From Alphaproteobacteria bacterium (GTDB taxonomy: Bacteria; Pseudomonadota; Alphaproteobacteria; Rickettsiales; UBA998): a stretch of 61,411 bases of DNA. The DNA lies in contig RDZH01000026.1 in the NCBI GenBank assembly GCA_004293935.1, positions 1-61,411 of the forward strand, in the 5' to 3' direction. Below are positions 18,630 to 27,339 of the stretch, in pieces. Within the stretch, counting starts at the first letter, position 1. The number at the start of each line of letters is the position of its first letter. A model generated the notes under the pieces. That model was not told where the DNA came from, searched no databases, and saw only the letters and a list, made by a program, of their open reading frames with translations. Position numbers and translations under genes: made by a program.

Positions 18630-20291
18630 CTACATTTCAGCATAATTAGGTCCACCCCCACCTTCTGGGGTACGCCATACGATATTTTGCAGCGGATCTT
18701 TAATGTCACATGTTTTGCAATGAATGCAGTTTTGTGCATTAATCACAAGGCGCATCACCGCCTCCTCCCCCTCAACGCGTGCGGGTTCTTCCACAATTTC
18801 ATACACACCTGCAGGGCAATAACGCACTTCAGGATTCGCATAATGTGGTAGATTATAACTCACGGGAAGCGAGGTATCTTTTAATGTCAAGTGACAAGGC
18901 TGATCTTCTGCATGAGTACCATTCGTTAAATAGACCGAATCGAGTTTACTAAAGGTCAACACGCCATCATGCGGGGCGTACTGGTACGGAAGTGAAGCAT
19001 GGACTTCATGCAACTGCTCATGATCGGCGTGGTGTGCGAATGTCCACGGCGCATATCCCCGCAAGAGGTAGGTATCAACGGCGGCATAAGCAAGCCCTGT
19101 CCATAAGCCATAGCGAAAAGCAGGGCGGATATTGCGCACACGGTATAATTCTGTTGCAACCCATGAAGCATGTAAGGCATCGCTGTAGATACTTAAATCA
19201 GAAGACGCATCCCCCGTTTCAACCATACGCGCAATCGCTTCTGCCGCCAGCATCCCTGATTTCATCGCGGTGTGAATGCCCTTAATTTTAGCGACATTCA
19301 CAAATCCTGCGGCGCAACCAATCAAAGCACCACCAGTAAAATGCACTATGGGGATGGATTGGAATCCACCTTCATTCAACGCACGTGCGCCATAGGCGAT
19401 CCTTCGACCATCACGAAATAAGGGGGAGATATGCGGATGGGTTTTGAACGTCTGAAATGCTTCATACGGGTCAAAATACGGGTTTTTATAATCTAGCCCT
19501 GCGACAAAACCAACGGCAATTTTATTATCGGCGGCATGATAGAGGAATGATCCGCCATAGGTTTCTCGATCAAGTGGCCATCCAACCGAATGCAGCACAT
19601 GCCCTAACTGATGCTTGGAGGCGGGAACTTCCCATACTTCCTTCAAGCCAATGCCATAGGTTTGCGGTTGCGCATCACGGCGCAAATCAAAATCATGCAT
19701 CAAACGCTGGGCAAGCGAGCCACGCGCTCCTTCTGCAATCAACGTATAACGCGCATGAATATCCAACGGAGGTTGATAATCTCTTTTTTCTTTGCCCTCT
19801 TTATCAACACCAAAAGCCCCTGTGCGCACTCCGATTAATCTGCGTTTTCCGTGCGCATCTTCATCATAAATCGGCTCTGCACCTGAAAAGCCTGCAAAAA
19901 TCTGCACCCCCGCATCTTCTGCTTGTCGCGCCAACCAACGACACCATGCACCAAGGGAGATAATATAATTCCCCTCATTGCGCATCGAAGGGGGTGTGGG
20001 AAGTCGGATCATCCGATCGGGAGTCAGATACGCAAACTGATCATGCGTGACAGGCACATGAACGGGCGGATTCAAACTGTGCCATTGTGGCAATAATTCA
20101 TTAAGCGCACGCGGTTCCATCACCGCGCCACTTAAAATATGCGCCCCAACTTCAGAACCTTTTTCAAGCACCATAATATTTAAGGGCTTGGTACGCTCTT
20201 TCGACCATTGCGCTAAACGCAAAGCAGCGGCTAAACCTGAAGGTCCTGCACCAACAATTAATACATCGCATTCCATAATTTCATGTGTCAT
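18630..20291 (-). CDS. electron transfer flavoprotein-ubiquinone oxidoreductase
   Basis: 553 residues from MTHEIMECDVLIVGAGPSGL. ETF-QO passes electrons from reduced ETF, from fatty-acid and amino-acid oxidation, to ubiquinone at the inner membrane. The FAD-binding GAGPSGLAAALRLA is near residue 15, EGARGSLAQRL near 200, and GCAAGFVNVAKIKGIHTAMKSG supplies the second FAD contact. The C-terminal 4Fe-4S site has all four cysteines (CPAGVYE and NCIHCKTCDIKDP). A longer frame starts ten codons upstream, but family starts fit the ATG at 20289-20291. Confidence 0.95.
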   Translation of the reverse strand: MTHEIMECDVLIVGAGPSGLAAALRLAQWSKERTKPLNIMVLEKGSEVGAHILSGAVMEPRALNELLPQWHSLNPPVHVPVTHDQFAYLTPDRMIRLPTPPSMRNEGNYIISLGAWCRWLARQAEDAGVQIFAGFSGAEPIYDEDAHGKRRLIGVRTGAFGVDKEGKEKRDYQPPLDIHARYTLIAEGARGSLAQRLMHDFDLRRDAQPQTYGIGLKEVWEVPASKHQLGHVLHSVGWPLDRETYGGSFLYHAADNKIAVGFVAGLDYKNPYFDPYEAFQTFKTHPHISPLFRDGRRIAYGARALNEGGFQSIPIVHFTGGALIGCAAGFVNVAKIKGIHTAMKSGMLAAEAIARMVETGDASSDLSIYSDALHASWVATELYRVRNIRPAFRYGLWTGLAYAAVDTYLLRGYAPWTFAHHADHEQLHEVHASLPYQYAPHDGVLTFSKLDSVYLTNGTHAEDQPCHLTLKDTSLPVSYNLPHYANPEVRYCPAGVYEIVEEPARVEGEEAVMRLVINAQNCIHCKTCDIKDPLQNIVWRTPEGGGGPNYAEM

Positions 20292-20350
20292 GATGCGATA
20301 ATAGCATAGCTTATGGTGCAATCCAAGTTTTTTGCATCAATACTGCACGC

Positions 20351-20477
20351 TATAGTCGTTTGACAAAAAAATTACTCATTTTTTATGTCAAAGAACGACT
20401 ATACCACTATGATTTATAGTGCTTTTACCATGATATAATTGCCGATCAATCGGTAATTATATTATGGAAGCACTATA
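20351..20477 (+). repeat. twin-hairpin repeat, subfamily A, copy 5
   Basis: A full-length, well-preserved copy: TATAGTCGTTTGACA...AACGACTATA, linker CCACTATGATT, TATAGTGCTTTTACCA...TGGAAGCACTATA with centre CCGATCAATCGG. It lies between the ETF-QO 5' end and the 3' end of the 648-residue gene, ten bases past that gene's stop. Confidence 0.9.
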
Positions 20478-20487
20478 TAAGAACCTA

Positions 20488-22434
20488 TTAGCGAGCGTGC
20501 GCTGCATGGCGTTGTTCCATAGCACTCGGCACTACGGCTGCTGAGACGCTACTTAATGATGCATCCTGCCCACCAGAAATATTGGCAAAGCCAAGCCTAA
20601 TGGAAGGGTCAAGCAGAATGTTAGAAAAATTCGTTGCCGTTGCGACCGATTCTGTTTTTGCAGGCGTAGCGACGGGTGTTCCCGCAAGCGGGAGAGGATT
20701 GGCGAGAGTGGTAGTGCCAAATTTAATATCTGACGATGGATTGTGGATGTCAAGAAATTGCGAAAGATCCAGCGTACTAAAGTCCGTATAAGCGATCTTA
20801 TCTATTTGCGCTTTATCGTCCATAAAGCGACTCGCCGCATCAAAACCGAAAAATTCTTCTGCTCTAGGCTTGCTCGGCTGATTCGGTTGTTGTGGCTCTT
20901 CTGTACTATAGCGAGCATTGAACAAGCGCGAATTAAAATCTCTGTAGGATGATTCCGTACCTTTTTCTAATTTATCGATTGACTCCGATAGCATGTGTTT
21001 GACCCTACTCGGATCATGCTGAGCTAAACGTCTGAATGTTTCCATTTCTTGCGAATCAAACGCTTTGTTGTTTGGATCACGCTGCACGATGCTCATCACT
21101 TCATCTATTTTACCAGCTTCCAGCTTCTCCTTTAACTCAGCCGCCATTTGCTGTCTCTGTTCGGGACTTAGATTTTCCATCATTTCCCGTATGTTATAGT
21201 CAACTTGTTGAAATTCACTTGCAGCTTTTGCATGTGCGGATGATAAGGCTGTTCTTTGTGCTGGGCTTAATTGATCCCATGCAGCCTTAAGCCCTGCTTC
21301 ACGATTTCCGCCATGTTCTTCGATACGCTTATTCACGACATAAATCGCATCATTCAACTGCTTATTATCTACAGTAATATTTCTAATATGGGATTGCACC
21401 TGCAATGCAGTTGGCTTCACACCAGGAGCAAGCCCCGCACCTTGACCTACATCACTAAGAAATTGATTGCCTAATTCTGCCGTTTCAAACGATTGCAAGG
21501 TATTCTCAACAATCTTTTCCATTTCTTGATGGCGATGATCAACAATCGTTTTCAGTGATGCAGCCAACGCACGCTGCGCTTCCGCTTCAGACATTCCTGA
21601 AGCTACGGCATCCCGATAGGCTTTCAAGGGATTATCGAGTGCGTGATCTTCAAGGCGTGCATTACGACCTTTGAGTGCATCATTTCTATCTAATTGTTCT
21701 TGTATTTCTTTATTACGACTCAAGACGGGATCACGACGCATTTCTTCATTAGCGCGTTTATTCTCCTCTAGGCTCTCTTGTTGTATGCCACTCAAGACAG
21801 GGCTTTCTTGAATCGTGTTCAACGCAAGCATAGCTGTCTTCACTTGCGGTACATTTGCACCTAATTTTTGATACACACCTTGCGTCAAAAATTCTTGTGC
21901 TTCCGTAGAATAATTTGCAAAACCTGCAATATTCATACGTCGTGCAATCTGCGTATCACGCTGTATCACTTCCCGCGTTATATCCATATCGGACATAAGG
22001 GGCATCGATTGCATCGCTTTGGTAGTTCCAGCAGAATCAGCAGTCGTCATCACTGCGGACGCTACCGCGATCACTTTGGATGCATTGCTAAGAGCTGCGG
22101 TAATATTACCCACATTCGGATTATTCAAGGCAGCTTTCACTTGTGCCAAACCTGCGCCAGCAGAAGATTTTGCATTTTCAGCTTCTCTACGTTCTTCGGA
22201 ATCATGTGGCATGGAAGATATGGCTGCGTCTAAATCGGCAATTAATGCAGCCAATCTCGCGGCAGCGGAATCAAGTTCCGCAGTGTCCGTCATGGATACT
22301 TCACGGTCATTCACGCCACCAGTAAAGCCCTCACCACCATCGGACGATGTGGGCGCAATCATATCCATGTTGGCGATGCCAGAAGTGGCTCTACCAAGGT
22401 GGCTATTATCAGGGTTAAGGTTGGTGTCTTCCAT
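20488..22434 (-). CDS. unrecognised 648-residue Ala/Gln-rich helical protein
   Basis: No family recognised. The first 60 residues are Asp/Ser/Gly-rich and probably disordered. Residues about 60-560 are strongly helical and rich in Ala, Gln, Glu and Asn, with coiled-coil-like stretches (DAAISSMPHDSEERREAENAK, EQRQQMAAELKEKLEAGKIDE). The tail is Ser/Ala/Pro-rich. There is no N-terminal signal peptide or membrane segment, so it is cytoplasmic or exported by a route that needs no Sec signal. The gene stands alone, with a twin-hairpin repeat past its 3' end and a degenerate one past its 5' end. A structural role or a secreted effector are both possible; nothing decides between them. Confidence 0.7.
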   Translation of the reverse strand: MEDTNLNPDNSHLGRATSGIANMDMIAPTSSDGGEGFTGGVNDREVSMTDTAELDSAAARLAALIADLDAAISSMPHDSEERREAENAKSSAGAGLAQVKAALNNPNVGNITAALSNASKVIAVASAVMTTADSAGTTKAMQSMPLMSDMDITREVIQRDTQIARRMNIAGFANYSTEAQEFLTQGVYQKLGANVPQVKTAMLALNTIQESPVLSGIQQESLEENKRANEEMRRDPVLSRNKEIQEQLDRNDALKGRNARLEDHALDNPLKAYRDAVASGMSEAEAQRALAASLKTIVDHRHQEMEKIVENTLQSFETAELGNQFLSDVGQGAGLAPGVKPTALQVQSHIRNITVDNKQLNDAIYVVNKRIEEHGGNREAGLKAAWDQLSPAQRTALSSAHAKAASEFQQVDYNIREMMENLSPEQRQQMAAELKEKLEAGKIDEVMSIVQRDPNNKAFDSQEMETFRRLAQHDPSRVKHMLSESIDKLEKGTESSYRDFNSRLFNARYSTEEPQQPNQPSKPRAEEFFGFDAASRFMDDKAQIDKIAYTDFSTLDLSQFLDIHNPSSDIKFGTTTLANPLPLAGTPVATPAKTESVATATNFSNILLDPSIRLGFANISGGQDASLSSVSAAVVPSAMEQRHAAHAR

Positions 22435-22500
22435 GTTTTTTATCTCTATACTATTTCATAGTACTACACATCTATGACATTATGATGACAAAAAAACATT

Positions 22501-22617
22501 TTATAGTCTTTTAATTCACAAAATAATGCACTAAACATAGTAGTATAGTATCACAAAACAGCCAATAGCACAAGAATAAATAACCACGAATACTATAATG
22601 CTTTTACCATTATATGC
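22501..22617 (+). repeat. degenerate twin-hairpin repeat, subfamily A, copy 6
   Basis: Starts TTATAGTCTTTTAATTC and ends ACTATAATGCTTTTACCATTATA, matching the outer parts of a subfamily A copy with an unrelated or eroded middle. The terminal CCATTATA, read on the minus strand, gives the last codon and TAA stop of the GNAT gene. Confidence 0.45.
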
Positions 22618-23095
22618 CACGAAACATTTTACGATGCGGAATTCCCGCCTCATCATAGATGTCACCTTCGGCAACAAATCCTAGCGATTCATAAAATTCA
22701 AGCACACGCACTTGCGCACTTAATTCAATCACGCTGATCGCATGATGACCAATCCGAACCATCTGTTGAATATCATAAATAATATCCAACATCATCGCAC
22801 GTCCAAAGCCTTTGCCCCGATATTCTTTCATCAATGCCACGCGTTGAATTTTCGCCACGTCCTTTGCATAATAAACACGCGCCGTACCCGCTGCATGACC
22901 ATCCGACCACAGCACATAATGCTCACAGGCATGATCCATATCATCCATTTCTTCCTCAGGGGAAACATTTTGTTCTTCAACAAATACTTCTCTTCGGATG
23001 TGGAGACACAGCTCACCCATCGTTGCAAAATCAATTTTATCTACCCGCACATCAGTTCCTAAATCAGGCAGTGCGTTGTCTTGCTTCAAGTCCAT
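22610..23095 (-). CDS. GNAT family N-acetyltransferase (ElaA-like)
   Basis: 161 residues. The acetyl-CoA loop is clear in IQRVALMKEYRGKGFGRAMM (V-x4-R-G-x-G-x-A pattern), with the downstream helix and the terminal VLEFYESLGFVAEGDIYDEAGIPHRKM typical of GNAT enzymes. The early IRREVFVEEQNVSPEEEMDDMD resembles the ElaA subgroup. The substrate is unknown. I chose the ATG at 23093-23095 (a GTG two codons upstream is possible). Its first codons overlap the 3' end of asd, so it is probably co-transcribed. The stop is contributed by a repeat. Confidence 0.85.
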   Translation of the reverse strand: MDLKQDNALPDLGTDVRVDKIDFATMGELCLHIRREVFVEEQNVSPEEEMDDMDHACEHYVLWSDGHAAGTARVYYAKDVAKIQRVALMKEYRGKGFGRAMMLDIIYDIQQMVRIGHHAISVIELSAQVRVLEFYESLGFVAEGDIYDEAGIPHRKMFRGI

Positions 23096-24061
23096 AGTCA
23101 CGTACCAATGTTTCAGCGATTTGAATGGCGTTTAATGCTGCGCCCTTGCGCACATTATCCGCAACAACCCATAAATTTAATCCATGCGCAACGGTGGGAT
23201 CTTTGCGCAATCGTGAAATAAACACCGAATCCTCACCCGCACATTCTTTCGGGGTGATGTAGCCCCCTGCTTCACGACGATCAAGCACCGTCACACTATC
23301 TGCCGCACGCAACGCTTCATAGGCTTGCGCTTCGGTAATCTCACTTTCAAATTCGACATTAATCGATTCTGCATGTCCCAAAAAGACAGGCACACGCACA
23401 CATGTTGCACTCACCGCAATATCCGCTTCCATAATTTTGCGTGTTTCCACAATCATTTTCCATTCTTCTTTGGTGTCACCACTCGCCATAAACACATCAA
23501 TTTGCGGAATCACATTAAAGGCAATTTGTTTCGGGAATTTGCTCGGTTCAAGGAAATCATTCATGAATAGTTTTTTGGTTTGATTATGCAACTCATCCAT
23601 CGCATCCTTGCCCGCTCCCGATACGGATTGATAGGTTGATACCACAATACGCTTAATTGGCGCAATATCATCCAACGGCTTGAGTGCAACCACCATTTGA
23701 ATCGTCGAACAATTAGGATTCGCAATGATATTTGTTTCACGGAAATTGCGCAACGCATGAGCATTCACTTCAGGCACTACCAAGGGAATGTTCTCTTGCA
23801 TACGAAAATGCGAGGTATTATCAATCACCACACACCCTTGCGCGGCTGCGCGTGGCGCATGAATGGCTGATACTGCTCCACCTGGAGAAAAAAGCGCGAT
23901 ATCCGTATCAGAAAAATCATAATCATCGAGCGCGACACAACGCAATCGCACACGATCCCCAAAACTCACTTCTTTTCCTTTAGAAGCAGAGGATGCAATC
24001 GCCACCACTTCACTAACGGGGAACTTCCGTTCATGCAGAATGCAGCAACTTTATAACTCAT
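23064..24061 (-). pseudogene. asd: aspartate-semialdehyde dehydrogenase with a 5' deletion and frameshift
   Basis: Asd makes aspartate semialdehyde for lysine, diaminopimelate, threonine and methionine. From 24008 leftward the protein is normal: VAIASSASKGKEVSFG, the catalytic Cys in ANPNCSTIQM, STYQSVSGAGKDAMDEL, VRVPVFLGHAESINVEF. Upstream, an ATG at 24059-24061 with a GAGAG ribosome binding site begins MSYKVA, exactly as family members do. The expected NADP-binding loop (VVGATGNVGREML) is missing and the frame changes, resuming at ILHERKFPVSEVV. About 40 bases appear deleted near 24042. No alternative ATG lies in the catalytic frame before the domain. Unless there is a sequence error, the enzyme cannot bind its cofactor. 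Confidence 0.7.
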
Positions 24062-24224
24062 AACTCTCAAAATCAAAGGTTAATTAAACACAACTAAACA
24101 TTAATAAGTCCTTATAGCACAAATAAATCTGTTGTCTAGATGAATAATGTTATGTACCAAGTTTTTTTTACTTAAGCACCGTTGTACTTGATTCCCGCAA
24201 CCCACTTATGCTATGATGCCACGC

Positions 24225-24996
24225 ATGAGATTAGGCATCAACATTGACCATATCGCCACGGTACGCAATGCACGTGGGGGAATACATCCCGATCCCGTGC
24301 GTGCTGCTCTTATGGCACAATATGGCACAAGAAGCAGGTGCAGATGGCATTACCGCACATCTACGCGAGGATCGCCGGCATATTCGTGATGATGATATGC
24401 ATCGCCTCAAAGAATCTCTGCACATACCGCTCAATTTTGAAATGGCAGCCACCGAAGAAATGCAACGTATGGCATTATTGTTACGCCCTCACGCAGTATG
24501 CCTTGTACCTGAACGACGTGAGGAAATTACCACAGAAGGCGGGCTGGATGTAGCACGTCATCAAACATCCTTACGCAGCTTCATCGCGCCCTTGCGTGAT
24601 GCGGGTATACGCGTCTCATGCTTTATTGAAGCAGATATGAGGCAGATTGATGCAAGCCAAAAGATTGGGGCGCACTGTATTGAACTACATACGGGTGCTT
24701 ATGCCCATGCATCTGGCGCACCCCGCCTTGCCCTATGTGCGCAGATTGCACAAGCAGCGCATTATGCTAACACGCTTGGGCTTGAAGTCCATGCAGGGCA
24801 TGGCTTAGATTATGACAATACCCCCGCTATTGCCGCCATCCCCATCATCAAAGAATTGAATATAGGGCATTTTCTCATGGGGGAAGCCATGTTTCATGGC
24901 GTAACCAAAGTAGTGCAGCATATGAAAGCCATCATTGCGACAGCAGTAGAAAAAGCAACAGAACCTACTCAATCTTCATCGCAAGGGCATGAATAG
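24225..24996 (+). pseudogene. pdxJ: pyridoxine 5'-phosphate synthase, frameshifted by a 10-bp duplication
   Basis: PdxJ closes the pyridine ring of vitamin B6. The ATG at 24225 begins [32 protein letters not shown], a perfect PdxJ start. The decamer TATGGCACAA then occurs twice in a row (24311-24320 and 24321-24330). This shifts the frame, and the rest ([22 protein letters not shown] ... [10 protein letters not shown] ... [13 protein letters not shown]) continues in the next frame to 24996. Removing one decamer gives an intact protein of 253 residues with all active-site segments. A frame open from 24244 exists, but its first 28 codons are out-of-frame nonsense. The 3' end overlaps bolA on the other strand. 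Confidence 0.75.
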
Positions 24997-25225
24997 GGTG
25001 TGGCATCAGATCATCCAAAAGCTGATAAACACGCCTTTGTTGCTGCACACGTGATAAGCCTTTAAGCTCTTTACTTCCTTGAATATGTACGAAAAAATGC
25101 GTTTCTTGCGCGCTCCCTGCCTCCGCATGACCCGCATGACGATGCGAATCATCGCGTACCGTCAGTTGCGCAGGACGCAACGCTTCTTCAAGAATATCTC
25201 TAATTTGTGTCTGCACAGTATGCAT
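24965..25225 (-). CDS. BolA family protein
   Basis: 86 residues with the BolA fold: [25 protein letters not shown], then [44 protein letters not shown]. BolA proteins pair with monothiol glutaredoxins in iron-sulfur handling and stress responses. The conserved His in the HAGH segment and the C-terminal HALA(M) are present. Convergent with pdxJ, overlapping by 32 bases. Confidence 0.9.
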   Translation of the reverse strand: MHTVQTQIRDILEEALRPAQLTVRDDSHRHAGHAEAGSAQETHFFVHIQGSKELKGLSRVQQQRRVYQLLDDLMPHPIHALAMKIE

Positions 25226-25268
25226 TTTTTATTCGCTCTTATCATAGAATAATATATATAGTGCTTTC

Positions 25269-25820
25269 ATGCCTAGCAGAAAACGCGCCCCTCGACAAGA
25301 AGAATCCATCGCATATCCTCCATGCGATAAAGAGGGTTGTCTTGAACTTGGTCTTTATAAAGCACCAAAATATCGTGATGGACGGCGTGAATATTATCAT
25401 TTTTGCCTAGAACATATACGCGAGTTTAATAAGAACTATAATTTTTTTGAGGGCATGGATGATGACGCGATGCAACGCTTTATGCATGAATCGGTCATTG
25501 GGCATCGTCCCACATGGCGCATCGGGGATCAGCCTAAACTGAGTGAGCTAGAATTAGAATCACGCTTGCGTCATTTTTTCAGCGATAGTCCATCCTCACG
25601 CAGCGCGCCCTCAATGCCTACCCTTCCTGAGCGCATTCAACGCGCCCTCACATCCTTCACCTTAGAACATCCTGTCACCCCTAAAGAAATCAAGCAACGC
25701 TACAAAAAATTGGTAAAACAATATCATCCAGACATCAACAAAGCCAAACATGCCACAGAAAATTTTCTTATAATTACTGAATCCTATCAGTGTTTAATAG
25801 AATATTATGAAAATTTTTGA
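25269..25820 (+). CDS. J-domain protein (C-terminal DnaJ domain)
   Basis: 183 residues. Residues about 120-183 form a J domain with the diagnostic HPD in KLVKQYHPDINKAKH, which would stimulate a DnaK-type chaperone ATPase. The N-terminal two thirds (CDKEGCLELGLYKAPKYRDGRREYYHFCLEHIREFNKNYNFF) match the small alphaproteobacterial J proteins that carry their J domain at the end. The two Cys and the His/Cys spacing hint at a metal site, not proven. A fragment like TATATAGTGCTTT, the start of repeat hairpin 2, lies just upstream. Confidence 0.85.
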   Translation: MPSRKRAPRQEESIAYPPCDKEGCLELGLYKAPKYRDGRREYYHFCLEHIREFNKNYNFFEGMDDDAMQRFMHESVIGHRPTWRIGDQPKLSELELESRLRHFFSDSPSSRSAPSMPTLPERIQRALTSFTLEHPVTPKEIKQRYKKLVKQYHPDINKAKHATENFLIITESYQCLIEYYENF

Positions 25821-25832
25821 TATACTTAAAGA

Positions 25833-26360
25833 ATGTTTCGTTCAAGCAATCAGATCATTGAGGGTTTCTACCGCCATTTCATGAGCATCTATGCCGCATG
25901 GGACGAACGGCAAAGTACGGCTTTAGCCCAAAAAATGATTGAAAAAGATCTGGTGACTCTGGGCATCTATATGGGAACTGTCGATGAGTTTGGGCAGTTG
26001 GCGGAACTCGCTTTGCTGGCGGAATGTATTGCTTATGTGCGCATTGTCGATTCTGCGATTGATCAACGCCGCATGATCGATTATTGGATGGACGTTGTCA
26101 TTGAAGAACTGCACCTCCATCGCATCCCCTTAGTGCCGCACAAACAAAGCTCCCGTGATATTGTCGAACAACTCAATACATGGGCATTGACGAAAGAATT
26201 ATTTGATCGTGGACGCATTGAACTTGCAAGTGCCATGCATATGCGCCATGGATTTCTTGAAATTGCCGATATGTTTATCATGCGTGATGGGCATATCACC
26301 ACGGCAGAAATGGATGCGATGCGCGAACTTGAGCAAGCCTTGACGATTGAACCATGCTAA
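25833..26360 (+). CDS. hypothetical helical protein, weakly TerB-like
   Basis: 175 residues, helical, no membrane segment. The C-terminal ADMFIMRDGHITTAEMDAMRELEQALTIEP resembles the acidic helical metal-binding end of TerB-like domains (D-G-x-I-x-x-x-E), but the match is short. It begins 12 bases after the J-domain gene, so the pair is probably an operon, and possibly overlaps ccmC if an upstream ccmC start is used. Confidence 0.6.
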   Translation: MFRSSNQIIEGFYRHFMSIYAAWDERQSTALAQKMIEKDLVTLGIYMGTVDEFGQLAELALLAECIAYVRIVDSAIDQRRMIDYWMDVVIEELHLHRIPLVPHKQSSRDIVEQLNTWALTKELFDRGRIELASAMHMRHGFLEIADMFIMRDGHITTAEMDAMRELEQALTIEPC

Positions 26361-26410
26361 CCACAAATCTAGCATTTGATTATAAAAACGCTCTATGCTA
26401 CAACAAGCCT

Positions 26411-27148
26411 ATGTTTCATTATTTTGCTAATCCTACACGACTAAATCGCCTCCTATCCCGCATTCGCCCTTTTGCCTTCATCATCATGGTGGTATGCGCT
26501 CTTGCTGGACTCTATAAAAGTTTATGGGATTCCCCTGCGGATTATCTGCAAGGTGAGTATGTCCGCATGATGTATATTCATGTGCCGGCTGCATGGATGA
26601 GCATGATGATTTATGGCATGATGGCATCATCGTCTTTTGTATTTTTGATATGGCGGCATAGCATGGCGGATGCTGTAGCGCGTCATTCCGCCCCTGCCGT
26701 GATGATCATGGCTAGCATTACCTTGGTTACTGGATCACTATGGGGACGACCAACATGGGGTACATATTGGGTGTGGGATGCCCGCCTTACATCCATGCTT
26801 ATTTTATGGATTATGGTGATTGCCTATATGATGCTTGCCCGTCAGGCGGATGGCATGGAAACACGACAACGCGCCTGCGCCTATCTTTGCTTATTTGGGG
26901 CGATCAACCTGCCCATTATCAAATTTTCTGTTGAATGGTGGAACACACTGCATCAACCTTCCAGCATCCGTTTAGGTTCTGGTGAGTCCCATATTGATGA
27001 TGCAATGCTCACACCTCTTTTATTGATGTATTTTGCCTATCTCAGTGCTTATATTGTCGTGCTTTCATGGCGCGTACAAACCTATCATATGCGCGCTAAA
27101 ATCCTACGTATGGAACGTCAGATGCTGCGACAACGCACGCGGGGATGA
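26411..27148 (+). CDS. ccmC: heme exporter / cytochrome c maturation protein CcmC
   Basis: 245 residues from MFHYFANPTRLNRLL. CcmC is the six-helix membrane protein that loads heme onto CcmE for cytochrome c biogenesis. The tryptophan-rich WWD-type motif is WGRPTWGTYWVWDARLTSM, and the two heme-ligand histidines lie in MMYIHVPAAW and NTLHQPSSI. A longer frame starts at 26354 with a non-family lead, so I use the internal ATG. No other ccm gene is in the window. Confidence 0.92.
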   Translation: MFHYFANPTRLNRLLSRIRPFAFIIMVVCALAGLYKSLWDSPADYLQGEYVRMMYIHVPAAWMSMMIYGMMASSSFVFLIWRHSMADAVARHSAPAVMIMASITLVTGSLWGRPTWGTYWVWDARLTSMLILWIMVIAYMMLARQADGMETRQRACAYLCLFGAINLPIIKFSVEWWNTLHQPSSIRLGSGESHIDDAMLTPLLLMYFAYLSAYIVVLSWRVQTYHMRAKILRMERQMLRQRTRG

Positions 27149-27162
27149 CACGATCAATCATC

Positions 27163-27339
27163 TACGTAACCTCAGTTTTACTGCGTCATGCCTGCGTAGG
27201 CAGGCATCCAGCACAACGCCTTTGACTGGACTCCTGCTTACGCAGGAGTGACGAGGATATGGCGCGTAGCGATAGGTTAGTTAAAGAACCTACCGTGACG
27301 CGCTATAAATTAAATATTATCCAAAACTCAGGTTACGTA
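27163..27339. repeat. composite repeat bounded by 17-bp inverted repeats
   Basis: Ends TACGTAACCTCAGTTTT (27163-27179) and AAAACTCAGGTTACGTA (27323-27339), inverted with one mismatch. Inside lie two independent palindromes. At 27184-27254 is an inverted repeat built on CGTCATGCCTGCGTAGGCAGG. At 27261-27306 is a subfamily B hairpin (GCGCGTAGCGATAGGTTAG...CTACCGTGACGCGCTATA). The right end contributes the TAA stop of the gene at 27333-28025. Confidence 0.75.

Noticed and set aside
24244-24330. Reading the pdxJ gene as starting at 24244
   Set aside because: The first 28 codons of that frame do not resemble PdxJ, while the other frame from 24225 gives a perfect PdxJ N-terminus up to the 10-bp duplication.
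27184-27254. CRISPR-like or attachment-site interpretation of the CCTGCGTAGGCAGG palindromes
   Set aside because: Only isolated copies with no regular spacing, no spacers and no integrase or cas genes; they behave as dispersed repeats.
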